This document shows positions 39,831-51,472 of a stretch of DNA of 64,000 nt, in pieces. The notes below the pieces were generated by a model. That model was not told where the DNA came from. It ran no database searches and saw only the letters and a list, made by a program, of their open reading frames with translations. The first letter of the stretch is position 1; each line of letters opens with the position of its first letter. Source of the DNA: Beaufortia kweichowensis. Lineage: Eukaryota > Chordata > Actinopteri > Cypriniformes > Gastromyzontidae. The translations under genes were made by a program, and so were the position numbers. Location: the NCBI GenBank assembly GCA_019155185.1, contig CM032816.1, forward strand, positions 3,981,124 through 4,045,123, written 5' to 3'.

Positions 39831-41855
39831 ATTACATCTCTTTTTTGAAATGCAAAATAACCTTTTTGGAGATTAGGTATAGTCTTATAGTGTGACACAA
39901 CTGTTGACCAAATGTCACAAACATTTACCATTACTCCTTTCTAAATAGTAATAAAAATATGAATTGTGCCATATTTATGGGCACTAATATATGTTTACAA
40001 GCATGATTTTAACATCTTGTTAATGTGAACATCATTCTATAAGTCTCTCTCATCTGCTATATTCCAGCTTTCAGCTCGTTTAATAATCTTCTGCTCTCAG
40101 GCTGATGGCTAACCGGTGCATGCTCCCAAAGTAAAGTAATAACCAGCCCTTTGAAGAATAGACCTTCAACAGCAATTTCAGTTCGGGCCAGGGGTGACAG
40201 ATGTCGTGAAAAGGGCCATTGTCATCTACAATGAACCCAAGATTGGAGCTTTAGATGGTAAATCACAAATACACATGGCCCAGCCGCTCCTCACCTGTAT
40301 TCCCATCGTCCGCATTCTTCCGGCCTGATGTGCGGTTTCTGATGTCCAGTTCCCCACCTGATACATGATATTGGCCTCAATATACATAACAATAATGAAT
40401 CTAGTCTTAACTAGTCAGTAATAACTTAACTAGTCAAAATGATTGCAACTAGGGATGAAAAATTACAGTTTGCTTTAAAAACAAAAATTCATATTTCTCA
40501 CTTCTTAAACAGATTTCCATGTAATAAAATTTAAATCTTTTATTTGCTTATTGTAATTACTTCAAACCTCCCACAAGAAAAGAAAAGTTTCATTGGTTTT
40601 AGACACGACTGTCAGCCAAACAAGCCAAACCAAACTCGCAATGTCTGTCATTACAGTAATTATGCATATTTTTTATGTTATTAATTGTAAGTATGTTAAT
40701 TATAAGTCAATTATTTTCAAGGTCAAGTTTAACCAGATGAGCCTGTGTTATTAGTTTTGATCGATTGTTATCGGGGAATAACATACATTGACATCACAAA
40801 TATGCTAATTACGCAATGACATCATCTAACAACATTTAGCGAATTTTTAAATGAGCTACTAAAAACAGTTGACGACACTGAATGAAGCATCACTTGTGTA
40901 ACAGATTGGCAATATTTTAACAAAAAATGTGTTAAATGTTCATCAACGACCCTTATGATTAAAAGGTGGCACATTTTTGGTTGATGTCTATGATGAGCCA
41001 TTAGTTTATGTTCAGTTCAGAAGGACATCTCTGTCCATACATTTTGTATTTTTAGATTAGATTGAAGATTACTGTTCATTTTAATTCCTATTCCTAATTT
41101 ATTTAAAAGATTTTTTCTGATCATTCATCAGCAGTGATTTATACACCTGTGAAACAATTACAGATGATTAAAGAGAAAAATGAGACCTGCACTGGGTCCT
41201 GAGGTGCTCTCTCACATACAGACACACACGCTTCAACATGTTGATCAGTTTTGGAAGTCTTTGTAGCGTCTGTCTTGGAGACATTTGACAAAACGTTAGG
41301 TGATGCGTCCATGTTTTAATAGACTTCTCTTTGCAGATTTATTAAAGGAGCTCCATGCTGTCTGGATTTATTTTCACTGATCAACATCCTGAAAGAATAT
41401 TTATATGAAGTTGACTAGGCCTTTAGATTGTGTTTTCAGCCCTGTGGTTGATGTTTGATATTACAAACAAAACATATGGCTTCAAAAAAATCACAGTTGG
41501 ACTTCATCTGATGTCTCTGGCTGTGAGAATAGGGTCCATGTGTTCAAGAGTTACACTGAAAGACTTTCTAAAACAAAGATTTCAAACATGTTAAAACGTC
41601 TAGAAATCAACTCTGTACCTTTGTAGGATATTATTTATGTGATGAATTCTAATGATGTCAGACATTTGGCCAAATGATGTCATGCTTTTTCCTAAAGGGT
41701 CGTGAAACAAGTTCTTTGAAGTTCTTGTTGCTTTTTGAAGTTGCTTTAGGTCTTTTGGATCTCTGTGTTTAAAATGTAACATCAAGGACAAAAGTTGAAA
41801 TATGGCTAAGAGTTGAGGAACAGTACAGGCTGCTTGCTTGAATATTTTAAGTTGT
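39831..41855. other. Unannotated sequence
   Basis: No gene or complete repeat is recognised over 2 kb; a 100-codon minus frame at 41600-41902 runs into a SINE and is not supported. Confidence 0.5.
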
Positions 41856-41976
41856 GAAGCGTTCCTGTAGTTTATTGCCAAGGTCATGGGTTTGAATCCC
41901 ATTTCTATGCATGTATACTGAAAAATATATAGCTTGTATGCACAGTAAGTTTCTTGAAAGAGAAAAGCATGAATGT
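41856..41976 (+). mobile_element. tRNA-derived SINE copy
   Basis: The head 'cctgtagtttattgccaagg' then 'tcatgggtttgaatccca' shows a nearly intact B box (GGTTTGAATCC). The tail is degenerate ('gtaagtttcttgaaagagaa'). Confidence 0.65.
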
Positions 41977-43207
41977 ATACGGTTAAATTAATTCCTTGGT
42001 ATTATGATGGATATCAAAATACAGGCCTTCAGTCTCATCTATCAGAATTGACATGCTCACAATGAGGCCACGCTCCAATTTCAAACCATCTGGTGTTTAT
42101 TGTGCACAATACCAGCAAACACAGTTTTGGCTTTTATGCAATGCACACCACACCACCTTTAAATGAAGTGTTTACAAGGTACCAGGTTGACATTATGAGT
42201 GATTTTAAGGGAGAACTTTAAATTACTGAGGTTGCTGAAGTGGCATCAAATGTTGGAAAATATTTAGTTTTATTGGGGACACACAGTAGCAAGTATTGAG
42301 TTATATGGTTAAATGTCTGTAAAATAATCAATACTTGTACACAAAATTGACACACATTACAACCCACATCTACACATGTTTATTTTTTGGCTGTAGCCTT
42401 TTTTGTGGAGTCACTTTTTACGCAATTATATTGTTCATTTGACACATCATTGAACTACAATGTATGCTTCATGAAAAGATTTGAAGATTTTGCGTGTTGT
42501 ATACCAAGTTGTGTACTTGCCTAGATAAAAATGAGCTGGTCAGAGACGTTGCCATATGACCGCTAGTTAAACTTAAAGGGACAGACACCAACTAATGTAG
42601 AACCATTTTATAACCATCTGTTGTCCAGAGTTGTTTTCTGTATAAATTGGCAGTCAATTTTGACTTCTTTTTCAGCAAAGCAGACTTTCAGCATAGCCAA
42701 ATTCTTTTACGGTAGTGCAATTACATCTTGACAGAAAAAGCTGTTTTATTATATCAGCTGTTTATATAAAAACATCTGTATGGACTTTTGTGTTTTGAGT
42801 ACCGTGTTTTATGTCAGCTTTTCAGTGCCACAAGTGCTTTAGAGGTGGATGTTGAGGTGAAACAGTATTGTGCTTGGATGAGAAATGAGCTGGACCGTAT
42901 TTGCTTTCCCACGTGTTCGTGGACGTGAGCACAGACTGACAACTCTTCCGGTTAGAATGAGTCTGTACATTTTACCACGGCCCCTAGGGTAAAAATGACT
43001 GGCGGTGGGTTTGATGGTCTGGCATGGCATGTTCCTCAAGGTGTTAATAGCGTTCATAGCAGGCTAGCGGATCATTGTGTGACCGCTTCTGGGTAAAGCA
43101 GTATACTGGCTTTACGTAACATTACTTTCTGTGGCAAAGAGAGTTTTTTCGTTAGGTGTCTCACCCCCAACAGCCTTAAACAAAAGCAAAAGCATGGTTA
43201 TATGCTA
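41977..43207. other. Unannotated sequence
   Basis: No gene or repeat is recognised. Confidence 0.5.
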
Positions 43208-43300
43208 TAAAAATTCTGGGTTATTTTTAACCTATGGTTGGGTGAAAAAGCCGTTAGGGTTATAACATTGAAATTATAACCGTTTCAATGTTATAATTAT
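43208..43300. repeat. 'tgctgggt' MITE fragment plus perfect 14-bp hairpin
   Basis: 'aattctgggttatttttaac' resembles the end of the MITE at 10.7 kb. It is followed by 'ttataacattgaaa' (43260-43273) and its exact inverse 'tttcaatgttataa' (43283-43296), separated by nine bases. Confidence 0.5.
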
Positions 43301-44154
43301 CAAATATAAGATCATGAGAAATATTTTTTTAACTGTATGTAGTCAGCAGTACTTTAATGTTGATCTCTTTCAAATTAGAAACTGGCACTTCCGTTTGAAA
43401 AGTGTCTTCACCAAACTACTGCCACAAAACATTTGGCACCGGTGAAGAAGTCACAAATGGGCGGTAACTTCCTGTCTGTCTCGTTAATCTTGTGTTTATT
43501 TGAAACGCACATGCTATATTTTCTATCCAATAACATGGCAGACAATACAGAGCACTAAAATAACACACGCCATCCTCTTTATTCTCACCATCAGAGCCAA
43601 AATTTATATCACCCTCCCGTGAGAAATAGTTTTTCCATTTCTATGTCTCGCCCTGTCATAATTCATTTTTTCCAGTCTTAAATAGCTATTTTTCCTATAT
43701 GTGATAAGTTATTGCGGGTCTGTATAATTTTGAGGTGGTAGGTTGGTTTAACATCGAACAATGACAGTGGGACCCCTTTAACACCAGTTGGATGCTGGTC
43801 AGAGGCACAGCTGGTACGTTTTTAAATGTGGGATTTTAACAATACTGCTGGAAAATTGTGGCGGACTTCTCAATGGGTCACTTTTTGTTCCTCTCGCCAA
43901 TATGTGTAGAAATTGAATAAGCTTTTATATGTTGTATTAAAGTCGGGTTTGAATCATGAGAGGGTCTCTATGGGGGGAGAGAATGTGAAATAATGAAAGC
44001 AGAGAGTGTTTCTTTCTTAGTTACAAGGCCACTGGTTATTTGGATCACTACAGCGCATGCTAAGCAGTAGACTTACGTCAGTGAAAACATGCACACATGC
44101 CAGGAGAGTCCATTTAGAGTCCACATGAAATCAAAATCGACCCGGTTTACGTTC
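43301..44154. other. Unannotated sequence
   Basis: No gene or repeat is recognised. Confidence 0.5.
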
Positions 44155-44262
44155 CTAAAGGGATAGTTAACACGAAATGAAAATCTGTCGTTATTTATTC
44201 ACCCTCATGTTGTTCCAAAATGGTATGCTGATATATTTTCTGTGGAACACAAAAGTGTACAT
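44155..44262. mobile_element. Angel-like fold-back element, copy 5 (left arm)
   Basis: 'taaagggatagttaacacga' and 'ttatttattcaccctcatgt' plus 'tgttccaaaa' are the left arm, with a well-preserved outer end. The right arm is missing. Confidence 0.65.
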
Positions 44263-44609
44263 TATGATGAATAGTTGTGCAGGTCTTGCCACATAGTGAA
44301 CATTTATAGGGATCAGGGCTGATCTTACATTTCGTTATATATTCCTAGTCGTATTTCATGCAATTTATCAGTGCACCTTATTCCAAAGTAAAAACTTCTT
44401 TCATCAAAATGCTCGACTTACGTTTGCAACACAGTTTTTATAATGCAAACAATTAAATATAGACAAAACTGCATGTTAGTTGCAGTTATAACTGCAAGTA
44501 ATATAGTTTTACTATGAAGGTGTTTTGATACACAGGAAACACAAATGCTGATAAAGTGCATAAACTACTTTCAAAATGCACTCAAAATGCATAAAATTCA
44601 AGGTGCCGC

Positions 44610-44853
44610 GAAAGGTTTTTCACAGCGATGAACCTTTTTTGGTTCCCGAAGAACCTTTCTGCCTAATGTTCTTATAAGCACCATTGCATTTTTACCGTTT
44701 TATCTAAAAACCTTGATCTAAAAAAAACTTTTGTGATGCAGAATGGTTCTTCAGATGTTTCAGACAATAAAAAAGTACCTTTATCTTTAAGAGTGTACCT
44801 TACATGTACTGTTAGTAGCTTCGCATAAATCTTCTGCCAAATACGTAAATGTC
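44610..44853. mobile_element. MITE of the 'gaaccttttt' type, copy 3, followed by a SINE tail
   Basis: 'gatgaaccttttttggttcc', 'cgaagaacctttctgcct' and 'gcagaatggttcttcagatg' end at 'cctttatctttaagagtgta' (44778-44797), the usual outer end. Directly after, 'cgcataaatcttctgccaaa' and 'tacgtaaatg' (44822-44853) is a SINE tail of the 'gataaaagcgtctgccaaatg' type. Confidence 0.6.
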
Positions 44854-45599
44854 AAATAATCACTGACAGTATATTGCTTGTGTCCAGATCTCCCAGAAAA
44901 AATATTTGCTAATATTCAGCAGCAGAAAAAAACGTATTTATCATCTTTAAAACTTAAAAGTCCAACACATTCAAGCCAAACTGCGATGCCCATATTTCAT
45001 ACTTGTTGAGATTTGATGATGAGTGAATTCTCCAATGCATAATTTAACTTCCCATCTGGATTTGATTTTTAAGTAAATTAGTTGTTAAAAGTGTCTTTCG
45101 GCATTTTTCCTGGGGTGTGTGTTAAACGCATAATGTACACATGCTCTTATTCACAGTTATTAAGAGTGAGGAATGAAACTCAGACTAAGAGCGTCATAAT
45201 AAAAAAAACGTAATAGCTGTGTTAAACATTTACGTCTACTGCAAATAAACATTTAATTAATCTCATAAATTAGCATTCGAAACGTTTCCCTTATGGTGTT
45301 TATGTCTCGGTACAGTATCTTTCCCACTTTACTATATTTTCCACAAATAGAAATAGCTGAAGTTTGTCTGTCCGCTGTAATATTAATGGTATAGTTTGGG
45401 TGTTATTCCAAACCCAGTCCAGTGAGACTGAAACTTCACTATCCAGGGTCCTGATAAGGGTTTTACTATCAACGAAGGGTTTGGATTTTGGATTTGGCTC
45501 ACAAATACAGTGGAAGGAAGGAGAGATGTTTACACTGGCAAATGTGGAGAACGGACCTGGAATCCTCTCGTATCCTCTATCTGCAGGAGTCTAGTAGTT
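44854..45599. other. Unannotated sequence
   Basis: No gene or repeat is recognised. Confidence 0.5.
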
Positions 45600-45865
45600 C
45601 ATGGTACAAACAATAAAGCTTCAAGCCTGGCACAGCGCTCAAGCAGTAGTTAAAGCCGACGGATTGCTGCTGGCCGCGTGCCTGGAGCCTTTAGCTGTAC
45701 AGTCTTTATGGGCGTGGGGGGATTTCGGGAACCCCAGGATGTGGAGCTTGGCGCTGGGTGCGGATGCAGGGGGGTTGTGGTCAGGCGGACGTGAGGTGTG
45801 CGCTCCGTGCAGACGCAGGGTTTTTGGCGTGGCTGTGTTTTCACATGTCTGTCAAGATAGCAGAT
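45600..45865. other. GC/CpG-richer islet, possible promoter or exon remnant
   Basis: The block is clearly GC-rich ('ctggccgcgtgcctggagcc', 'gcgctgggtgcggatgcag', 'cggacgtgaggtgtgcgctc') between AT-rich flanks. Both strands carry open frames (89 and 64 codons), with no decisive splice sites. It could be an unmethylated islet, a CNE or a decayed exon. Confidence 0.25.
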
Positions 45866-46977
45866 GGTAAACAGACAAAAAAAAATAAGCCATAGGCTAT
45901 ATTTAAAGGACCATGCACCATTTCTTTTGATGCGTTTTCAGAAGGACGTCCGTGAAGGAGTGGGTCATCTGGAAAGCATTGTGTTATATTTTAAGCATCT
46001 TGTATGTGCACAAACATCTGATGAACGTAAAACCAACGGATATGAATATGTTATAAATCGTAAACGTTGAACAAACATCTGTTGTGGCATTGTAACATTC
46101 GACTGGGAATGGCTTAATTACATTGTTCTGATGAAAAACCGCATCGATTTAATGTTGCAACATTGTATGTGTGCTATTAAAAAAAGAGATTTCTCTATTC
46201 GAAACATTCTCCCTAATAATTCTCCCTAAAAATGCAAAAGAAGCAATTTTTAGAGCCATTAAGATTTAAGTACATTTAAGTTAAACACATAAAGTTAAGT
46301 ACATATTCACCCACAATAGTTAAAAAATAAATATGATTTAAATGGTAGAGAATCTATACTCTACATACAGTAGTAGTGTGTGCTGTACTTCTTATTTTTA
46401 ACATTGTAGTAATGTTTTAAAAATGTAAATGTTTTAAATAGGCTATAATAAAGAAAAAATACTGAATGAGCTTGGAAATAAATCGTCTTTTAAAAATAAT
46501 GTTGTGATACAAAATCTTATTATTAATCTCTATAATTTTTATAAATTATTTTTAATAATTCTATTATATTGTATTGTAAATTAATATTTATTCATTAATT
46601 ATTTTTAATGAATTCTTACTTATTTTATCTTTTTATGATTTTGCAGTGAAATGTGGCCTGATAAACGATTATTTTATATATTCGTATATTATATATTATT
46701 AAAATATTCGGCATTCATAAAATAAATCGCATAAATATGTGCACACTGTATGGATATTAAAGAAAGCGTGAGCACAATACACAAACCTTTGAATATTATT
46801 TGCGCCCTTATCTTTATGCTGTACATTAAGTCTAGTTCTATTTTATACCAAGCCAAAATACTAAAATCAAAGTTCAACTGATAATAATAGAGCTTTATTA
46901 GAGGAGGATGATAGACAGTGGTCAGGGTGCAGTAGAGAAGAAAAGTTTAAGTACTGACATGTTGTTATGGAGGGATT
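45866..46977. other. Unannotated, strongly A/T-rich
   Basis: No gene is recognised; the 46.2-46.9 kb part is extremely A/T-rich. Confidence 0.5.
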
Positions 46978-47064
46978 ATGGGAGAGGTTATGGGGCCGCA
47001 GAGGCGGAGACCTGGAATCCGGGGTAAGTCAGGTCTATCGCTCGGCCCCTTCAGCTACGGACAG
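46978..47064 (+). CDS. Candidate first coding exon (29 codons), unidentified
   Basis: An ATG opens 29 codons (MGEVMGPQRRRPGIRGK, then SGLSLGPFSYGQ) ending exactly at a strong donor, CAG|GTGAGC, in phase 0. An alternative donor (CGGG|GTAAGT) lies inside. The exon is CpG-richer than its flanks, as expected near a promoter. No downstream partner exon is recognised, and the basic N-terminus matches no family I know. Confidence 0.22.
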
Positions 47065-47069
47065 GTGAG

Positions 47070-48203
47070 CGCTCTGAAACAATGAGCTCGTTGTGAGAGA
47101 GCCGGCAGGTGCGCCGTTCACCCCCACAGAACCCCACAGTACACGGGAACGTTCCTGCGTCTGTCTGCCTTTATCTCTTCACGTCTCAGGCCTCATTTAA
47201 CAGCTCGAAGAATGTCTCAATGCATGCACATAAAATACCCCTGTGAAACATAGTTAAAAGTGGTATTTACCAAAGGTAAAACCATGGGCGACTCCTTATA
47301 ACCGTGGTTAGATTAATATAACTGTGATTTCTGTTAAACAAACTATGGCGTTTGTCCTGAATTAAGTATTCAAGCCAAATTTTCCTTTCAAATGAAGATT
47401 TTCACATTTTTAGTATGAGTTTTGTTAGCCTGTGTATACAGCTTGCCATCAAGATGCCAGGAAGATGTTAATGGTTGCCAGATTGTTAAAGTGTGTTAAT
47501 TGTTGATAATGGTGATAATGGTTCATAATCGGTCAACAATCGTAACTTAAAGTTCTAACCACCTTCTCTGATATTTACATTGCTAATTTATGTTTAATTT
47601 ATAATCTGGTTTAATTACTACTATGTGTTTTAATGAAGATACAGTAAGTGCTAACTGCTTAGTCTACAAGAAATAGGAAGTGTTATATGGTTTTCCTCGT
47701 TTGTTTCCATCGAGGAGAATATTGCTTGCCATTTGCGGTATTGTGTCGTTAAGAATATTTCCTGTACAGTAATCATGGTGCTGTAGACAATCAGCGTATA
47801 TAAGATGTTGCAATTAGTTGGTTATGTCTTGTGGTGGCTGGCTAGCATATGCTAAAGAGCTGGATAAGGTTATTGCTTTTGAAAGGTATGCAGGCCAGTC
47901 TTAAAATAAGGGGAAACATCTCCAATCGGTTTTGAAGTGCTCTGGCTTGAGGACCGAAACCAAGATGGTTTCATTTTCAAAAGTGGTTCAGAAGTAAATG
48001 TGTAAATGCGTCAGTGAAAATGAATTTAAAGAGATAGCGTACAGCAGTGATTTGGTGGTGGGACGTAGGCCTGCGTGCTCGATGTTTGACTTTGTTAGTT
48101 TGTGTTGGATCTTTCAAAAAATGTGGCTGATCTAAAATGGTAATTTGTTTACAATTGATAACAACTGATTTGGCTTTTTAATAGAACTAAATGACTTTGT
48201 CAC
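47070..48203. other. Unannotated sequence
   Basis: No gene or repeat is recognised. Confidence 0.5.
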
Positions 48204-48438
48204 AAGGCAATTTCATGCAAATATCAACCTTAACATAACGTTTTTTTCACCATACTGATAGCTTAGATATTAATATTGTGATATCTCTGTCAAAGTTTTT
48301 GAAACTTTTTTTATGTTTATATCATGATTTTTCAGTCGGGTGTTTTCAGAATTGTCACATACATAACATAACATACATAAACGTAAGTATTTTATGTTCA
48401 TGTTTCATCTCTTCTTCATTTGTTGGTTATTATTACTG
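48204..48438 (+). repeat. Interspersed repeat family A, copy 6
   Basis: 'caaggcaatttcatgcaaat', 'gatatctctgtcaaagtttt', 'ttcagaattgtcacata' and 'catctcttcttcatttgttg' follow the family order, with small internal deletions and a 'cataacataacatac' expansion. Confidence 0.75.
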
Positions 48439-50124
48439 AAAATGTCACAGCTATACAGCTTAAAAAAAGATTTTTTATCAGTGTCAGTTTCATTTTGGGT
48501 AATCTTCAGTACAGCAGATGTGAAGTTTTGGTTATTTTTGCAAATGGCAATAAAATGAAAGGCGATAAGTCCAAGAGAAAAGGAAATTGAAGAGATGAAA
48601 CGGTGCATATCAGACATTAAACTGCAGCGCCCGGGCACGTGTTGATAAATCTCTCAGCAGATTGCAGTGACTAGTGGTGACCCGGGTTTGAATACCATTT
48701 GACTTCTTTTCCTTCCCAGCTGGATTGGAGCACAGCCAGCTGGTCATGTTATAGGCTGGAGATATGCCAACTTCATCCTGTTGCCCGTCACTTCATACTG
48801 GCATCCGGCCATACAGATAGAGAGAGACCCGTTTAACCCCGAACAGAACCGTGTCGGATGTCCGTTTGACTAGCATCAAGTCTTGAACTTCGTTAGCTTG
48901 GATGGCATTAACATATTAAAAATGTATTTGAGAAAGAAATTGTACAATTTAGAGCTGAAAAAGTTCAGGAAAAAACTTGCAATGCAATGTGACAGTTCGG
49001 ACTGAAACGCATTTTCAGAAATCAGATTTAAAACAGATTTCAAACCACATATGTGGTTTGGATCAGGTTTGTAAAAATCAGGTTTCGTTCTGCAGAATTC
49101 TAACCTTTTAAGTCGTATAAACCAACAAAAGATTTTATTTCGCTTCTGGGTTCTGTTTTTTATAACCATCCCTTATGTCATTATCTCATTGTCACCTATC
49201 AGTTTTCATTCTCATCCATAAACACTTTCCAAACATTTTGTGCTTGTCATGTTTGACTAAAGAGAGACAATCAAGATGCAATTTACAGAAAGTTCATGCT
49301 TTCTTTATTACAGTAGTCTCTGTGCAAAAACCGCAGTTAATATACTGAAATCCCTCATCTGGATACTATGGCCGTGGTCCAAATTAGCTGTTACGCACCA
49401 TCTACGGGGTCATGCCATTGGTTCCTACATGAACCACGATACAACTGAATGGTGTGTCAAAATAAACGTGAGACCTGGAAACTTTCTGTAAGTCAAACAA
49501 TGCCATGATTGTCTTCACAGACTGAGCTTAAGAAGCGTTTACACATATTATACAATAATTATGCAATAGCAAAACTATAAAAATATGAACAGATAATGGT
49601 AAAAACCACTGGCAAAATGTTTAACAAAACATTGAAATTTTATCTCGGCCCTTCCATGGAAATGTGGACGTTCCTGGAGCGAGTTCCAAACCACAGCAAT
49701 ATGTGATCTTTATTCCCCGAGTCTCTATACGAGATTCAGAGAACAGGCCATTGGGATGACCACTACTGAATGGGCATCAATCCCGAAAATGTCATTCCCC
49801 CGTTTATAGTCTGCACCTGCAGTTTATCATTGTTTCATTGTAGTGTATTTCAGCATGTTATGACCTCTGGTGTGTGCGCTGTTTATTATATTTTATATCT
49901 GTGGAAAGATTCAGTAGTCGGTAAGCGTTTCACTGTTTACTGTGGTTTTTAGTGTTGGGACTTATGCTAACGCCCTATTACACAAGTAGTTTTTGTTTTG
50001 ATCAGGAAACCTTTTAAATTTATGATTTAAGTAAATGCTTTTGAAGAAAACATTCCTGCAACATTCCTGCAACATTCTGTGAATATTTAATCTTCATCTC
50101 TTTAATATTGACTGAGAAAGGCCA
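48439..50124. other. Unannotated; possible SINE-head remnant at 48665-48705
   Basis: 'gtgacccgggtttgaatacc' near 48677 resembles a B box but has no tail. Otherwise no gene or repeat. Confidence 0.45.
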
Positions 50125-50445
50125 TGTCAAAGATTGAAATCACAATGAAATTAGTGACTAAAATCAAACTTTGATGCATAATCCCAAAATTTAATTGAGA
50201 CTTTAATTGAGATCATATTTTCAGAATTGTCACAGTCCATATTCCTCATAAATGAACACGTGAAAATTAAAATAAAATAACTGTTCTTTGAAGAGTCATC
50301 TCTTCTCCATTTGTTTTATTATTGTGCTATTATTGCTTCTGGTTTGTGCATTTAAATTCACAGAAATCCTACAAAGTATGTTGTCAAAGATTGAAATCGT
50401 AATGAAATTAGTGACTCGATCTCAAAACTAGATTGAGACTTAAGT
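50125..50445 (+). repeat. Family A copy 7 flanked by ~60-bp direct repeats
   Basis: The family-A block (about 50217-50383: 'tcagaattgtcacagtccat', 'gaagagtcatctcttctcc', 'attgcttctggtttgtgcat') sits between two same-direction copies of 'tgtcaaagattgaaatc…aatgaaattagtgact'. These start at 50125 and 50382 and differ at a few positions. Confidence 0.7.
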
Positions 50446-50559
50446 CTGGTTTTCACATACAGGATCATGTTTAACTTTGTGATGAAAAGACCACAACAAG
50501 AAAGTATTTTTCAGAAATGATCACCACTACACTCGCATGTAACCTGTGTCCACATCAGG

Positions 50560-50683
50560 ATGAAAAAAGTGACATCACTGAGGCCACATGTAACCACGTG
50601 CTTAAAAAAATTGACAGTCATGGCCACTGTGAACTCTATGGAAAAAACATTTCTGCTTTTGTGGACATTTGGAACAACATGAA
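50560..50683 (+). CDS. Candidate exon P1, unidentified protein
   Basis: The plus strand has an acceptor-like 'cctgtgtccacatcag|GATGAA' and a donor 'ATGAAG|GTTAGT' around a frame open in both directions (an ATG frame spans 50517-50840). The peptide has soluble-protein composition: DEKSDITEATCNHVLKK, then CELYGKNISAFVDIWNNMK. It could be one exon of a plus-strand gene with the segments at 50.87 and 51.0 kb, although phases do not join directly and an intervening exon would be needed. Unspliced chance frame is the alternative. Confidence 0.25.
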
Positions 50684-50865
50684 GGTTAGTACAAAAACAA
50701 CATTATTCATTTTTGGAGGAAATATTCCTTTAAATTACAACCACAGAACATTACACATCGTCTGGCACGCAAAGCACAGACCCTTCAGCAGCGACTGTAA
50801 TCTATCCGTATCACGCTGGCACGTGCTTGGTATTGAATGACCACAACTGAGCTTCCAATAATCAG

Positions 50866-51002
50866 CTGATGACTCATTTCTGCTCGACCCGAATGATTGG
50901 CCCACAAATCTCTTTATGCCGGGAAGACGGTGTTACATTAACCCCAAACAAAGTCGCCTCCAAACCTTCCATCACGGGAAGTATCAGATCTACCGCTTTG
51001 CG
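50866..51002 (+). CDS. Candidate exon P2, unidentified protein
   Basis: An acceptor 'cttccaataatcag|CTGATG' and a donor 'TTTGCG|GTGAGA' delimit 137 bp, with 45 codons after a two-base phase. The peptide includes DDSFLLDPNDWPTNLF and GRRCYINPKQSRLQTFHHGK, ending YQIYRFA, with many aromatic and basic residues and few hydrophobic runs. In-frame stops lie upstream of the acceptor. The segment is GC-richer than its surroundings. No family is recognised. Confidence 0.35.
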
Positions 51003-51346
51003 GTGAGACGTGCTTGGAAGAGGCCGCGCATATGTTCATCGCAGCGCATCGCTCTTACTGGAGCTTCCCCATCATGCAATGGCACAGGAGTATCCAAACT
51101 GAGTATCCAGCCCAATACAAACACATCTGTGGCCGGGGAGCATGCCACACACCGTGCACGCTGGACGTCCTGTCGGCGAGCGAGCGCAATGTCTGTGCGG
51201 TCAGAGCAAAAACGGCACAGCTTGTCCCCGTTGGACTTTTAAAGATAGGTCTTGATCCCCGTTCAGCTGGACTTCAGTTGCCGGAGACAAATGTGCACCG
51301 TTTTCCCCAATCCTATTACCACACTGGTGCTGATTTTGGAAGGTAG
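50942..51346 (+). CDS. Open frame P3 (134 codons), possible terminal exon
   Basis: A frame offset from P2 stays open from 50942 to a TAG at 51344-51346. Its most protein-like part is LEEAAHMFIAAHRSYW, then WHRSIQTEYPAQYKHICGRG, ending SYYHTGADFGR. Many third codon positions are G or C, in an AT-rich region. P2 and P3 overlap in different frames around 51002-51014. Either one of them is spurious, the gene has a frameshift there, or the assembly has a one-base error. The minus strand also has an 83-codon open frame here, so strand is not settled. Confidence 0.3.
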   Translation, partial: PQTKSPPNLPSREVSDLPLCGETCLEEAAHMFIAAHRSYWSFPIMQWHRSIQTEYPAQYKHICGRGACHTPCTLDVLSASERNVCAVRAKTAQLVPVGLLKIGLDPRSAGLQLPETNVHRFPQSYYHTGADFGR

Positions 51347-51444
51347 CCATTAGAAGGATTGAAAACACTGTCAGAAATTGCATTGCTTTCATCGCCGATA
51401 AAAAAAAAAAAAGATTAGATTCATCTGTTTCATAAAAACCATAT

Positions 51445-51450
51445 TTTATT
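51445..51450 (-). terminator. Polyadenylation signal AATAAA for the minus-strand unit
   Basis: On the minus strand AATAAA begins 22 bp downstream of the stop codon of the candidate terminal exon (stop at 51475-51473). Short 3' untranslated regions of this kind occur in small genes. AATAAA alone is frequent in AT-rich DNA. Confidence 0.3.
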
Positions 51451-51472
51451 CTGAGCTACATGTTTCCATGTA

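Noticed and set aside
39534..39876. Open frames encoding CYGCDNSENS (also at 61392-61580)
   Set aside because: The shared peptide is the translation of repeat family A, not a gene family.
50125..50445. Solo or paired LTRs of a retrotransposon
   Set aside because: The direct repeats are only ~60 bp, lack TG…CA ends, primer-binding site and polypurine tract.
51400..51413. Poly-A tail of a processed pseudogene
   Set aside because: The A-run is on the plus strand, has no upstream AATAAA in the right place on that strand, and no target duplication is seen.
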